Positions 43,234 through 54,182 are shown, counted from the first letter of the stretch. The stretch: DNA of 64,000 nucleotides from Diabrotica undecimpunctata (GCF_040954645.1 NC_092808.1:82833889-82897888), one strand, 5' to 3'. Translations and numbers: made by a program. The notes: a model not told the origin generated them from the letters alone.

Positions 43234-46200
43234 TCATTGCTGAGGATCGTGATTTCCTACAATGCCGGCTGTCAATTCTCTCCATGTCTTGCGATTTTGG
43301 GCTGCTCTCATGGACTCGGAAAACGTCTCTCCAGTGGCTTTCTGTACTTGATCTGACCATCGGATAGGTGAGCGTCCTCTGCCTCTACGTCCTTCTACGT
43401 TTCCGCATACAATTAGTCTTTCTAAGTTGTCATTGTCTCTTCTCGCAATGTGGCCAAAAAACTTTAAAACATTTGCAAGACACTGAGAGGAGAGTCTGGT
43501 CTGAATGTTTAGCTCTTCGAGAAGCGACTGATTGGATCTGTGCTCCGTCCACGAGACGCGTAGCATTCGTCTCCAGCACCACATTTCGAATGCGTCAATC
43601 CTTTTCCTATCCTCTGATTTTATTGTCCATGTTTCGGTACCGTAACTGAAGATTGAAAAAATGAGTGTCCGTACCAGTCTCATTTTGAGTTTTTTGGATA
43701 AAGAGCGGTCCTTCCATATTTTTGACAGTCGACTCATCGCGTTCTTGGCCATCCCTATTCTTCTGCGAATTTCCGTATGGTAGGAGGCTGCATTGCTTAA
43801 GGAAGATCCTAGATACGTGAACTCGTCTACTTTCTCGAATTGATTTAGGGCGCCTGTTGTTTGGAGGATATTCGCGTGGTCCACAATCATGATTTTTGTT
43901 TTCTGATTATTAATCTTGAGCCCACACTTGTTGCTTTCGGTTTCTACTCTCTTTATCAGTCTCGACATCTCCTCTTCAGATGTTGCTATCAGTGTTGTAT
44001 CGTCTGCGAATCTTAAGTTTGAGATCTTTTTTCCTGCAATGGAGATGCCGCCTCTCCATCCATCGAGTGCGTTCCTCATTATGTATTCTCCATATAAATT
44101 GAACAGGTCTGGAGATAGTATGCACCCTTGTCGTACACCTCTGCTGGTTTTGAAGGTATCAGATTGCTGGTTTTCAATTCTTATTTTAACTGGGTTATCT
44201 TCGTATAAGTTTTTAATTAATATTGCCAAATGATCTGGAACTCCCATCTCATGAAGAACTGTCCAGAGAACTTCCCACTTCACACAATCAAATGCCTTTT
44301 GGTAGTCTAGAAAACAGATTATTATTGGAATTTTAAATTCGCGGGCCTTTTCTATGAGCTGCCGCCTATTAAGGATTTGCTCTCTTGTACCCTTCCCTTT
44401 GACAAAGCCTGCTTGTTCTTGGGGAATTTGTTTGTCTAAGTATTGTTGCAAACGGCGTTTAATGATTCTTAGTAATATTTTGCTTGGATGGGAAATCAGT
44501 GAGATGGTACGATAATTACTACACTTTGTAGTTGTTCCTTTTTTATGGATTGGTATGCACAATGATGTGCGCCATTCTCTGGGCCACTTTCCGCATCTCC
44601 AAATTTTATTACAAAGTTTCCACATTATATAACATCCTTTGTCTCCCATGTTCTTAAGGAGCTCTCCCGTGATATCATCGCAGCCAGGGGATTTATTCTT
44701 CTTGAGGTGAGTTACAGCTTCTTCAATCTCGGACAGCAGAATTTCAGGTTCAGGGTTGTATGCGATGTTTTCGAGGGCTGAAGTGTGGCCTAGATTTACG
44801 TGTTCTTCCCTGTAGAGCTCTGAACAATAGTTTTTCCATGTTTCCAACACTCTGTCGATATCACTTATGATAATTCCATGTTTGTCCTCTATTGCATAGT
44901 TCTTGGGTTTAAATTCTCTCGCAAGAATTTTCACTTTCCGGAAGAGGTCTTTGGTTTCATTTCGATATCCGTGATTTTCTATTTCTTGACAGATTTCAGA
45001 GATGTATTCTTGTTTGTCTTTTCGGCATCTTCGTTGAATATCTCTGGAGAGAGCTTTATATGTCTGTTGATCACAGGGGCGAACTTTAAGTTGCTTTCTT
45101 TGTTCAATCACTTTCCACGTGTTTCTGCTGATCCACGGTTTAATGCTATTATTTATAGATGGTTGGCAACATTGGTTCACTGTTGTTACGATGGTTTCTT
45201 TAATATCTGTCCAGGCTTCATCCACACTTTGTTCTGCCTGATTTTTCTCTATTCTGGTTAGTGCTGGTTCAATTCTCTCTTTAAAGGTAGCTAATTCAGG
45301 GTCCGTTAGCCTAAAAGAACGGGGAGAATCTTTGCGTATGTTCTTGAAACGTATTCTGTAATCAGCCATCAAGAGCTGGTGATCGCTTCCGCATTCTGCT
45401 CCTGGAAATGTTTTTGCGTTGGTAATTGAAGACTTCCATCTCGAACTGATCAGAATAAAGTCTATTTGATTTCTTGTTCTATCTCCAGGTGATTTCCAGG
45501 TATAGAGTCTACGCGGATGATGCTTGAAATGCGTGTTTATTACAGAGAATTTCCTTTGGTTGCAGAATTCTAATAGTCGGTCTCCTCGCTCATTCCTATC
45601 TCCTAGACCATATGGCCCTACAATCATCTTCATGTCGTCATCTAGATTCGTTCTTCCAAGTTTGGCATTAAAGTCGCCTAGTATCACCACTATGTATTTG
45701 TTTGGTATTTTATCAAGTACACCTTCGAGAGCCATATAAAAGTCTTCTAGTGTTGCTTGTTCTGCCGTGGCTGTCGGGGCATATATTTGTATGATGTGGA
45801 GGATGGATGTTGAGCACTTTAGTCTCAGATGTATAATTCTGTCATTAACTGCATCATATCCATTTACGTAGTTCTGGAATGTGGGTGGTATTATAATTGC
45901 AACCCCATTGATGCTCTCTGTTTGGTGGCCTGAGAAATAAATGGTATTGCCAGAGGCGCTTCGGAAATGCCCCTTACCCTTCCAGTGAGTTTCACTGATG
46001 CCAAGCATAGAAATTCGATAATCAGCCATTTCTCTCTCTATTATATGTAACTTTCCAGGATGTTGGATCAAACCTCGTATATTCCAAGTTCCAAATCTGT
46101 TGGTTTTCCGAAAAGAGATTTTATTTAGTGTTGCAGTAGTCCTTTGTGCACCTGCGACCTGGTTCCCTGTCGCATTGAGCCCGGTAGCCCATTTCACATC

Positions 46201-46407
46201 TCCCACCCCGGACGTGGAAAGACGCCGATTGTCAATCGGTTCGCCTGACTGACCTATTCTAATTTTGTAACACTCCATATTGTAGAAAATTGTCTTAGAA
46301 ATGTAGTGAAGTGGTTTCCTCTTGCCTACTTCACCGCTGTGCAAAGACCGTGTATGTGGTTCCCACTGCGCTCTCTGATGTCTGATCCATAACCATACCA
46401 TGAGCAT
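43234..46407 (-). CDS. RTE-type endonuclease-reverse transcriptase, intact
   Basis: A single open frame of 1,057 codons. Residues about 104-350 form an APE-type endonuclease: GTWNIRG (106), ISETHWKG (137-144) with the catalytic Glu, ILGDFNAKLG (242-251), RTRNQIDFIL (310-319) and GSDHQLL (340-346) with the catalytic His. A basic linker follows, then reverse transcriptase at about 565-830: KKNKSPGCDDI, FLDYQKAFD with Asp701, VRQGCILSPDLFN (758-770), and RFADDTTLIA with FADD at 800-803. The thumb and C-terminus end with FEMWCWRRMLRVSW and a basic GRRGRGRSPIRW segment. All catalytic residues that I can place are present. It nicks DNA and primes reverse transcription at the target. The ATG used lies in a hairpin; a later Met (at residue 44) could also start. 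No ORF1 is present, as usual for this group. Confidence 0.9.
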   Translation of the reverse strand: MLMVWLWIRHQRAQWEPHTRSLHSGEVGKRKPLHYISKTIFYNMECYKIRIGQSGEPIDNRRLSTSGVGDVKWATGLNATGNQVAGAQRTTATLNKISFRKTNRFGTWNIRGLIQHPGKLHIIEREMADYRISMLGISETHWKGKGHFRSASGNTIYFSGHQTESINGVAIIIPPTFQNYVNGYDAVNDRIIHLRLKCSTSILHIIQIYAPTATAEQATLEDFYMALEGVLDKIPNKYIVVILGDFNAKLGRTNLDDDMKMIVGPYGLGDRNERGDRLLEFCNQRKFSVINTHFKHHPRRLYTWKSPGDRTRNQIDFILISSRWKSSITNAKTFPGAECGSDHQLLMADYRIRFKNIRKDSPRSFRLTDPELATFKERIEPALTRIEKNQAEQSVDEAWTDIKETIVTTVNQCCQPSINNSIKPWISRNTWKVIEQRKQLKVRPCDQQTYKALSRDIQRRCRKDKQEYISEICQEIENHGYRNETKDLFRKVKILAREFKPKNYAIEDKHGIIISDIDRVLETWKNYCSELYREEHVNLGHTSALENIAYNPEPEILLSEIEEAVTHLKKNKSPGCDDITGELLKNMGDKGCYIMWKLCNKIWRCGKWPREWRTSLCIPIHKKGTTTKCSNYRTISLISHPSKILLRIIKRRLQQYLDKQIPQEQAGFVKGKGTREQILNRRQLIEKAREFKIPIIICFLDYQKAFDCVKWEVLWTVLHEMGVPDHLAILIKNLYEDNPVKIRIENQQSDTFKTSRGVRQGCILSPDLFNLYGEYIMRNALDGWRGGISIAGKKISNLRFADDTTLIATSEEEMSRLIKRVETESNKCGLKINNQKTKIMIVDHANILQTTGALNQFEKVDEFTYLGSSLSNAASYHTEIRRRIGMAKNAMSRLSKIWKDRSLSKKLKMRLVRTLIFSIFSYGTETWTIKSEDRKRIDAFEMWCWRRMLRVSWTEHRSNQSLLEELNIQTRLSSQCLANVLKFFGHIARRDNDNLERLIVCGNVEGRRGRGRSPIRWSDQVQKATGETFSESMRAAQNRKTWRELTAGIVGNHDPQQ

Positions 46408-46433
46408 AGGTCCCCATGACCTATGCTCATGGT
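46397..46433. repeat. perfect 15-bp hairpin over the RTE start codon
   Basis: ACCATGAGCATAGGT (46397-46411), a 7-base loop, then its exact complement (46419-46433). On the minus strand the second arm contains the ORF's first ATG (46407-46405). It could affect translation start, or simply be a template-switch scar. Confidence 0.85.
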
Positions 46434-47297
46434 CAGTTTTAAACTTCCAGCTGCCGAAGTTTAGTTTGCGTCTGGGTTAGACGCTACCTTTCACCATATC
46501 TGGCTACCCTCACTTAGTTTAGCCTGCAGACAAATGCAGTTTCCCGGGGTGTGGCACGTGGAGCCATAAGTGAGAGTTGGGTGTCTTATGAGGACCAGTT
46601 ATCAAGAACCATCTCCCGTCTATGACGCTTGATGTGGTCGTCCCGATAAAAGGTACTACCCCTATAACACAACCCTACACCCCCCGGTACCATATATACA
46701 GCAGAATTATTTGCTTTTTATCGAGCAGTTTAATTAATTAATGATACCAATATTATGAAAGCGGGGATTCTTTCTGATTCTCTGAAATGGATTATTTCAA
46801 TTTAACGAGTATATCCTAAACACCTATTTGAAAAAATAATCAAATTAAAACTTCACATATGCCAAGAGAAAGTTAGAACAATTGACTTCATATGGATTCC
46901 TTATCATGTGAGTATTACCGGAGATGATGCATACTTAAGTGCGCGTAGTGTAGTGTCTAGTGCAGACTCAAAGATAATATTAAAATGCAAACCAGAAAAT
47001 TTTAAACTTTCTATTAAGGCAAAGAATTTAGAAGCCTGACATAACGAATGGGAAATATGAACGTCTAAACTATCATAAATTAAAGACACAGCTTATAGGG
47101 AGTAAACCTGTTACAAAAATTGCCACGAACAGAGCGTAGTTAACCGATTACGAATAGGTCACACACCCATACCTATTTTCAATAAGTAACCCACCAATAT
47201 GCAAGCACTGTGGGAAATCAAACATAAACGCAATTATTTTAAAATAGTTTCAAATTTATCAGTCCTGCTACGACAAAATTGTGAATCAAAGAACCTA

Positions 47298-47799
47298 AAG
47301 GTGGGTACACATATGCGAGCCAAACGGTATACGTACCGTACGCGTACAGATCCTTGAAAAATATTCTACATCGTACTGATCGCATACTTATCTCGACCCA
47401 TGGAAAGCGACAAACCAACAACGAACACACATGTGCGAAATGATTCATTTTATTTATAATTTGGGCACTGATTTATGTTTCTGTTTTTGCTTGCTTAACA
47501 AAAATAAAAATATGTACAATAATCAGTTTACTGTTTACTCACGTCTCTCTAGGAAGGAACACGTCATTCACACAATGTCGATTTGATGAGACAATAAAAA
47601 TGTTCGCTGCGTCTAGTAAGCGCCGTCCAAACTGAAAGACGAGCTTCCTTTGAAGTCGTGGAATAAACCGCAACAATTTGGTTCGCGACGAGTCACGATG
47701 AAACAGTACGCAAGCGGTTTTTTCTGCCGTACACATTAACGAATATAGCGTTCGCATACCGTATGCATACCGTTTGGCTCGTATATGTGTACCGACCTT
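47298..47799. mobile_element. 502-bp MITE with ~35-bp terminal inverted repeats and TA duplication
   Basis: The left end is AAGGTGGGTACACATATGCG and the inverted right end AAGGTCGGTACACATATACG, each continuing AGCCAAACGGTAT; about three mismatches in 36. TA flanks both ends, and removing the element leaves the I-like reading frame intact (QRT then YRLFDRKP). Inner bases are a mirror-like run (GTATACGTACCGTACGCGTAC). A 72-codon minus-strand ORF inside has no recognised domain. TA duplication fits Tc1/mariner-type, but no transposase relic proves it. Confidence 0.78.
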
Positions 47800-48199
47800 T
47801 ATAGACTATTTGACCGCAAACCATGTATTCCACAAGATTTAAGTTTTTGTTTAAAATTGTATACATATTCAGTACTGCTTTGTAACTATGTAACATATAC
47901 CTATACTTATAAAATTGTAAAAATCCGTCGGTAATAGCCATTAGGTGAATGTGACTTTGTTTTTAAATAAAAAAAAAATAATAAGATTGGCATGCTCTGG
48001 GAAAAATATATACCAATGACCGATGACCGACCAGCTACATTAAATCTAATCAACTTTAACAATTCTTCAAATCCATCTTTACTGGGATCAGAAGTGAAAA
48101 GGCGCCAGAGGAAGGTATCATAAAGTTATAAGTCTAATAAGTCATACATTGAAAATATTCCTTGAAAATTCTTTAGTCAACGACATACAAAAATGTGAG

Positions 48200-48560
48200 T
48201 TTCAGTGGTAAAATTTTATTTCAAAAACGCAATGAGGCTAAAAAAGGTTATATTGCATGCAATTGATCACTAAAAAATATTTGAGGTTTGAGTTTTAATA
48301 GTGTCTTATATTACACAATATTGAACACACTCAAAATAATTGGATTTGATAAAAAAGATATCAAGGTTATTTAAAATATGTATTAGAATCAATCTGCAAA
48401 CCTAGTTTGCACCAAATATTTCTCTTCCACTATTCAATGTCTATGTAGAGGAGATAATCCAGATATTAGCAATTATTTAAAACCTTGCGCAAATGGAATA
48501 GAAATAAATAGAACTCGTAGAAAAAAATACTTTATGGGAGTTCGACCCTGAATTAGTCCC
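48200..48560 (+). pseudogene. RTE-type reverse transcriptase fragment
   Basis: The plus strand gives LIGFDKKDIKVI and YWNQSANL in broken frames, then LPLFNVYVEEIIQI and NLKPCANGIEINRT, i.e. the stretch from before the RT 'GCxLSPxLFN' box through to the segment before FADD. Stops lie between motifs. It adjoins an unrecognised 220-bp stretch on the left. Confidence 0.65.
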
Positions 48561-48564
48561 GAGA

Positions 48565-50045
48565 GACGTGTTTATTTTGTTCTCAATCAATTTGCAAATT
48601 TTGTGTAGGAATTTTTAACAGCTTATTTATAAATACATAGTTACCAAGTGAATTATATGAAATATCAGTAAGTGGAAACATCGTATTAGTTTTGATTACT
48701 ATAACGTGGTAAACCAGTTTTTATTTGATTTGTAATTTAACAACCATCAATAAGGTACGACCTGAAGTTCATTTATTCCAGTTTCATTACCTGCTTAATT
48801 AGAGGGCAGGTCCGTATTATTTTTAATCGCATGTATCATATTTAATATCACGTTAAAATAAGAAATGGAACCTAATATTCAGAGTATTTCTAACATACCA
48901 CAATGTATCACAATTACAGACAAATACTAATGAAACCTATTCATTAGCAACTTCTACATAATTTCCCCAAAACATCAAGCGATTGTCTTCAGAGTTTTAC
49001 AAAATACGCAGCTGCAAGATAACTTAATAACACATGCAAATAAACAAATTGTGGACAAATTCATTCCAAACCATGGATAAATAAAAAATCCAGAAAAATA
49101 ATGTACAAGCTAGAAGATTAATTTCACCAGCGAAACAAATTGTTTTATCAAACGTATTTCCCAGAATATCACACACTCTGTTAGTTGATTATTAACAAAA
49201 AATTGGATTTAATCTGATCTCCCCAGTCACTTTTCTAAAAATCGATTCCACTTTTGTTGAATAGACTTCGATAATACAGCATACCGAATATTCTTATTTC
49301 AAGAAACTATGGTCTATTATAACTAAAATATCTGTATACATCTCCACCAACTGTCTTGATAAACTGGAATCAATAACGAATTTAATTGAAATAAATAACA
49401 GTCAATATATTTCTTCTTCATTCTCTAAAAAATGTCTTAACCTGCAGCTACATTCTTATAAAAGTAACAAATTTATATTAAAGGAAAATAAACAAATAAT
49501 CTGAACAATCCTAATATAGATAAAGGCCAAGGAGAAGTTAACACCATGTTTACCTCCAAAGTAATAAGTATCGATTTTCAGCCGAAATATAGTATCAATA
49601 AGTCAAAAAAACCATTTGCTGTACTTACGTCTTAGCCTAGAGTATAGAAATGAAATTAAAATTATATGACCTTCAACCTGCTAAAAATTTTTTTAAAAAT
49701 CATTCATCCACATTTGTTCTCAATTTTGACCAACTAAATCTACTTCTAAGCAATTTTATGTGAATGCAACATCCTTTTTATATAATTCAAGATTTTACTT
49801 CTGACCTACTGAGATTAGTCCATATGCTACCTGAAGTCCATCCTCAATTAAAATATAGATCAACCAAACGTTATATCACCTCCTTAATAAGAAAAATCTC
49901 CCGACACTTGGGTTACGACATCTCTGAATCCGAGGACGGAAAAATCGAGGAAAAATCCTAGAATAGAAAAACTAACTTCTGAATTTCCTATCGAAAGGAT
50001 AGGATATCTTCCAGAAACAAATTTGGACTCCTTAAAAAACTATAT
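48565..50045. other. mostly unassigned; possible eroded I-like ORF1 region
   Basis: Coding density is low. A 65-codon plus-strand ORF at 49764-49961 has no recognised domain; its position just before an I-like endonuclease would suit ORF1, but no CCHC knuckle was found. Nothing firm. Confidence 0.3.
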
Positions 50046-50049
50046 TTCC

Positions 50050-50890
50050 AAATATTTTAATATTTTTGGAGAAGACAGAGTCCATGTCAATAATTACTCT
50101 TCAGGTGGAGTTTGCGATTTGTTAAGAAATCTCTGATTACAAACAATCTTCCTGTTAATAGTAACATAGATGCTACATTTATAGATATTGCCGCTCCCCT
50201 TTTGATGTTTATATCTAACATTTACTATCCTATATATCTAGTTCCTTAGATACATATGAAGATAGTCTCCTCAAATTATCGTAGTTGATTTAAATGGTCA
50301 CAACTTTATTTGACTTCCAAGCATACTGATCCCAGTGGAAAACTTCTAGAAACGGTAAGGCAGGATCTTTAATAAAATTTACTAAATAACGAGTAACCTA
50401 CAAGATTTAACATCTGCCCTGGAGAATACGCCATGATTGATTTAGGTTTGTGCGATCTAGGTCTAGCTCCAAGTCTCTCTTGGAATGTTCTGGAGTATAC
50501 TTATGGAAGTGGCCATCATCCTATTATCATTGAAAATCTCTCAGGTCAGCCTTGCGCAATATGTTTCTTGACCAAATGGTACATAAATTCTGCTAAGCTT
50601 ACCAATTTTGAAAATTATATAGATAAGGATTTGGAAAATCTCCTAATGAAAGATAATGTACTTAAATAATTCTTTAGGTGCTTTTAAAAGTGTCATATTG
50701 CAAAGTACGGCAAAACAATGCCCATCAAAAATTATGTCCCTGTGACTTGGTGGAATTCATAGTGTAACGAAGCCTTTTGTGTCAGCAGAACAGCTTTTAA
50801 TATATTTAAAAATAGCTACAACCTTGATATTGCGTGTAAATTTGCCTCTTATAATGATAAAAATGCGGTTCAAATTTTAGATTGATTCGT
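50050..50890 (+). pseudogene. I-like endonuclease fragment
   Basis: Reads GGVCDLLRN (for GGVAIFV), LITNNLPVNSNIDATFIDI, ISNIYYPI, then SKHTDPSGKLLETV, then the open frame 50433-50669 (MIDLGLCDLGLAPSLSWNVL, EYTYGSGHHPIII). The catalytic SDH motif reads SGH. The downstream linker includes WWNS and CNEAFCVSRTAFNIFK. A clean I-type endonuclease C-terminus with moderate decay; the RT is not found after 50890. Confidence 0.75.
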
Positions 50891-51020
50891 CAATTAGTTT
50901 AAAAGTTTTTCAATTTGTTTATCCGCCAATAACTTTTTTTGCAATAGCGTATGTCAAAAAAAAAATAACAGTAGTACTATGAGCAGCATAAATAAGAGAA
51001 AGAAGTATTCTATCAAACGA

Positions 51021-51023
<3 letters not shown>

Positions 51024-51091
<68 letters not shown>
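51024..51091. repeat. (TA)n microsatellite at the 3' end of a minus-strand RTE-type element
   Basis: About 68 bp of TA. The minus-strand RT ORF stops at 51111, so the repeat begins about 20 bp past the stop and could be the element's own tail. Confidence 0.93.
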
Positions 51092-51095
<4 letters not shown>

Positions 51096-52145
51096 GGGAT
51101 TCTACAGTATTCACTGCCTTCCCTCGCTCAACCGTTTCCATCTCTCTCTGTTGTTCCATTCTCCATCGTTTAGTCCTCTCTTACTCATGGCGTCGTCTAC
51201 TTCGTTCCTCCAGGATTTTCGGGGTCGTCCTCTTTTCCTCCTTCCTATGGGGCTCCATTCGGTTATTCTCTTTATCCATCTGCTGTCGCTAGTTCTTCTT
51301 ACATGTCCATACCACTTTAGTTTTTTTTGTTCTATATATGTTAGTATGTCTGTTTCTATTGATGTTCTTTGCTTTATTTCGTCATTACTTCTCCTATCCA
51401 TTCTTGTTACTCTGCAGCATCTTCGCAGGCATTCCATTTCTGTTGCTACTATCTTACTGCTGGTTTTCTTGTTTATGATCCAATTTTCAGCCCCATATGT
51501 CATAATACTTCGCACTAATGTTTTATAAATTTACGTTTTTGTCTTCATATTTAGGTGTCTATCCCACCATACTGAGTTAAGTTGTCGGATTGCTGTTCTT
51601 GTTTGTCCTAATCTTTGTGTAATTTCTTCCTCTGTTGTTGCCTTTTTCGTGATTATAAACCCCAGGTATTTGAATTTATCCTTTCCTTTGATTGTTACGT
51701 TGTCATCAATCTGTAGATCTTCTATGTCTTCTTCACTTGTAGATAGGTACTCTGTTTTCGCGAGGTTAATATCTAGGCCAGCCTTGGTATATTCTTCTTG
51801 TAGTTTCTTCATCATGTAGCTGAGGTCGTCTTGGTCTTGTGCAATCACTACTTGATCGTCTGCAAAACTTAATGTATATAGGTATTCGTTCCGTAACGGT
51901 ACTCCCATGCCTTCGCATTTTCTTTTCCATGTAGTCAAGGCTTTCTCTAAGTATATTTTGAATAGGGTTGGAGATGTGGAACAACCCTGCAGGAGCCCTT
52001 TTGTTGTGGTGAAGTCTCCTATGATTCTTGTTCCCATTTTAATGGACACTTTATTTTCTTTATACAGAGCTTTTGTAGCTTCTATGAGTTCCGTCTGTAT
52101 TTCTAATTTGTACATTGCCTCCCAAACGAATTTAAAAAACGTATA
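51092..52145 (-). pseudogene. RTE-type reverse transcriptase and C-terminus, one stop codon
   Basis: From about 52140 (KFVWEAMYKLEIQTELI) the minus strand reads one frame to 51111: KGLLQGCSTSPTLFKIYL, TLSFADDQVVIAQ (both Asp kept), YLGFIITKKATTEEEI, MTYGAENWII, MECLRRCCRVTRMDRRSN, KKLKWYGHVRR, then GRRKRGRPRKSWRNEV and the end. The only break is a TAA at 51531-51533, where an AAA is likely ancestral. The 5' part (endonuclease and RT fingers) is missing; sequence before 52145 is unrelated. Family membership is RTE-like by C-terminal motifs, but different from the intact copy at 43.2 kb. Confidence 0.82.
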
Positions 52146-52368
52146 AAAAAAACGATTTCCAATATTGCAAAACTGATCTACAAAAACATTGCAATTTTTG
52201 CTTATAATCAATTGGAATAACTTTTTCGCTATTGGTCGGGGAAAATTATTATTGACATTCGAAAACAATTAAAATAGACAAATAAAAAAAGTATTCTACA
52301 GTAATTAGAAGCAAAGTTGCTACTTTTTTTAAACAATAGTTTGTTTGTTTATAACCGTTAAGAAACCT

Positions 52369-53595
52369 TGTAACGTTATAAACATCGCATGTTTGTTATT
52401 TTTCGGTAAATAATTATTTTATTTTATTTATATATTAACTTTATCTTTCATTTTATTATTTTTATTTTAAAAATAGTTGGCACTCAACTTTTTATTCAAC
52501 TCTTCAATCAACTAAATATCCTATTTAATCTTTATTTTTTATTTTTAATGTTTATTTATTTCAGTTATATTTGCTGTATTTGACTCCAGTCACAGACATA
52601 GAACGTAAAAATGTCTATGCCTTACTTTAATAGACAAAGTATATCTGTCATTTGGCAACTCTGCTCTGTCATGTCATTTTAATTCTAAAGAGATGGACTA
52701 TATTAGTTTTTATTTTGTCTTTTCTTATTTTTTTACTTATTATTTATTTTTATTACTTTTGCTTATTATTTATTTTGCTAATTTAAGCTGGATCCTCTAC
52801 TCAAAATTCATTTTGTGTCGTTAAATTTTTATTTTATTTTTATTTATTCATTTTTTTTGGTCTTTTTAAAATTGGACTTTTTTTCATACATAAATAACCT
52901 CCCCCACACATGTTTATTTTAACATTATAATTCGTCTCGTATGCAGTTAGTATATTTAATATAATTTAACTAATTTGCTTAATAATTATTATTTTTCTTG
53001 TTAATAATAAAAGTTTAATAATAATTTATCCTTGCCAATTTTCTACTTTCTATCTAATATTGTTTTTATTTTCAATCTTTATATGGCAAGGAAATATTTT
53101 ATAACATGTGTCGTTGCTACCACAAGGATTATTATTTTAGTTTTTTTTCGAAATATATATGGATTACATATCGAAATCACATGGGTGGAACTTCCTGAGC
53201 CTCGTTAATGACTTTCCGTAGCACATGGTCGACCATTCTATAACAACTGTAGCTGTTATTCAGAACTCAATGACCACATGAAGATACAAACATAAAAGTA
53301 TATAGATTCAGCTACATCAGCAACTAACCTCTACATGAAATCCTGTCTAACTACTTGAAGATAACATCAGAAGCCATAAGTATCTTTTTATGTTTTGTAA
53401 AGCTGTAGACAAGCCTTGTTTGTTTGATTTTAATTTAATATTACAATTTCAATTTTGTATTTACTTATGTACAACAAATATGACTAGTTAATACCTTAGT
53501 TTATTTATCCCAGCCACACTCGTTTATCAGATTGGCTTCTAAGATAAGACGTTCTCACACTTGAGAGACTGAGCTAAACGAGGCCTAAAAATTAA
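52369..53595 (+). repeat. dispersed repeat copy B (candidate solo LTR)
   Basis: Matches 38227-38445 plus 40740-41110: TGTAACGTTATAAACAT start, TAAATAATTATTTTATTTTA, AAAAATAGTTGGCACTCAAC, then in the right half AAATATGACTAGTTAATA and AAGATAAGACGTTCTCACAC. About 1.2 kb and uninterrupted. AATAAA-like signals occur late in it. No paired internal region is seen, so solo LTR is only one option. Confidence 0.6.
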
Positions 53596-53607
53596 AATCC
53601 ACAAGGA

Positions 53608-54180
53608 AACTAAGTTCCTGTAGCTGGCTGTATACCATGTATCACAAAAAATGTATTTAAAAATTCTTTATAAAAGGTATATAATTAAAACACCCAATCG
53701 GGCTACATCACAGAAGGTTTTCGGAATCAATATTTCATCATCAGTGTGTCTTAATAAATATCCATTAAATGTTTTTAATTTAAATTTAAGTTACATTATT
53801 TGATCCTATATGCTATGATGTTTAAGTTACAATTGGAATTGATAAAATGGCAACGTAAGACTTCACTGGAGGATGCTGGTTCTGAGACAAAGTGTCTACG
53901 AGGACTTGTTGATAGCAACTGAGTTTACCCTTGATTTTACACTTTAATTTATATATTGCATAAGTTAAATCGATACAGGACAAATTTGTTAAAAATTATA
54001 TTGATGGAATTTGTTTATAATGTAAGTTATTGAAAAAACTGCGATTTAATTAATTTTTGAATATTTTTGTAAATTTATATAGAAATGTAGCCATAAGCTC
54101 CCCTACTATTGAGACTCAGCAGATTCTGATACCCAAAGTTATAAAAAGGAAGAAATCAATATTTTTATTATTATTGTAAT
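53608..54180. mobile_element. Penelope-like end region (candidate)
   Basis: Holds TGGCTGTATACCATG, then CACCCAATCGGGCTACATCACAGAAGG and the reversed hammerhead-like motif at 53718-53744. A shorter match to GGCTGTATACCAT recurs at 58684. No RT or nuclease was recognised here. Assignment relies on these end motifs only. Confidence 0.35.
53718..53744 (-). ncRNA. hammerhead-like motif
   Basis: The minus strand reads CTGATGA, then a short stem GAA/TTC with an ATATTGA loop, then CCGAAAA. The box order is that of a hammerhead, but helix II is only 3 bp. Compare 15616-15641, which has the same CACTGATGATG start. Confidence 0.35.
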
Positions 54181-54182
54181 TA

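Larger units (their letters stand above)
43214..46681 (-). mobile_element. full-length RTE-type non-LTR retrotransposon with intact ORF and 14-bp target duplication
   Basis: CCCCGGTACCATAT lies at 43200-43213 and 46682-46695, exactly flanking the element. The host RNase H reading frame is continuous when one copy is removed. The 5' UTR (minus strand) is about 274 nt and GC-richer than its surroundings; the 3' UTR is about 20 nt and ends in GAGAGAGAG. Length 3,468 bp, matching an RTE-type element with a single ORF. The perfect duplication and open ORF suggest recent insertion. Confidence 0.9.
42840..47980 (+). mobile_element. I-like non-LTR retrotransposon, 3' part, carrying two later insertions
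   Basis: Plus-strand pieces in order: RT thumb at 42840-42950 (AYSSATKYILKSLGI, NIGLRILLRSFKN), RNase H start at 43118-43213 (IYTDGSKSSNGV), resuming at 46682 (AELFAFYRAV, then SDSLKWI, RTIDFIWIPYHV), the C-terminal LRIGHTPIP near 47150, then RKPCIPQDLS after 47800 and a 3' end with an A-run at 47965-47978. The intact RTE-type element (43214-46681) and a 502-bp MITE (47298-47799) are inserted. Removing each with one duplication copy rejoins the coding frame at both points, which supports the boundaries. Confidence 0.8.

Noticed and set aside
43115..46000. Several open frames on the plus strand opposite the intact RTE-type ORF (e.g. 44878-45261)
   Set aside because: They are mirror frames of the minus-strand coding sequence and have no domain of their own.
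49764..49961. 65-codon ORF as a small gene
   Set aside because: No domain, no start context and a region full of decayed elements; length is within chance.
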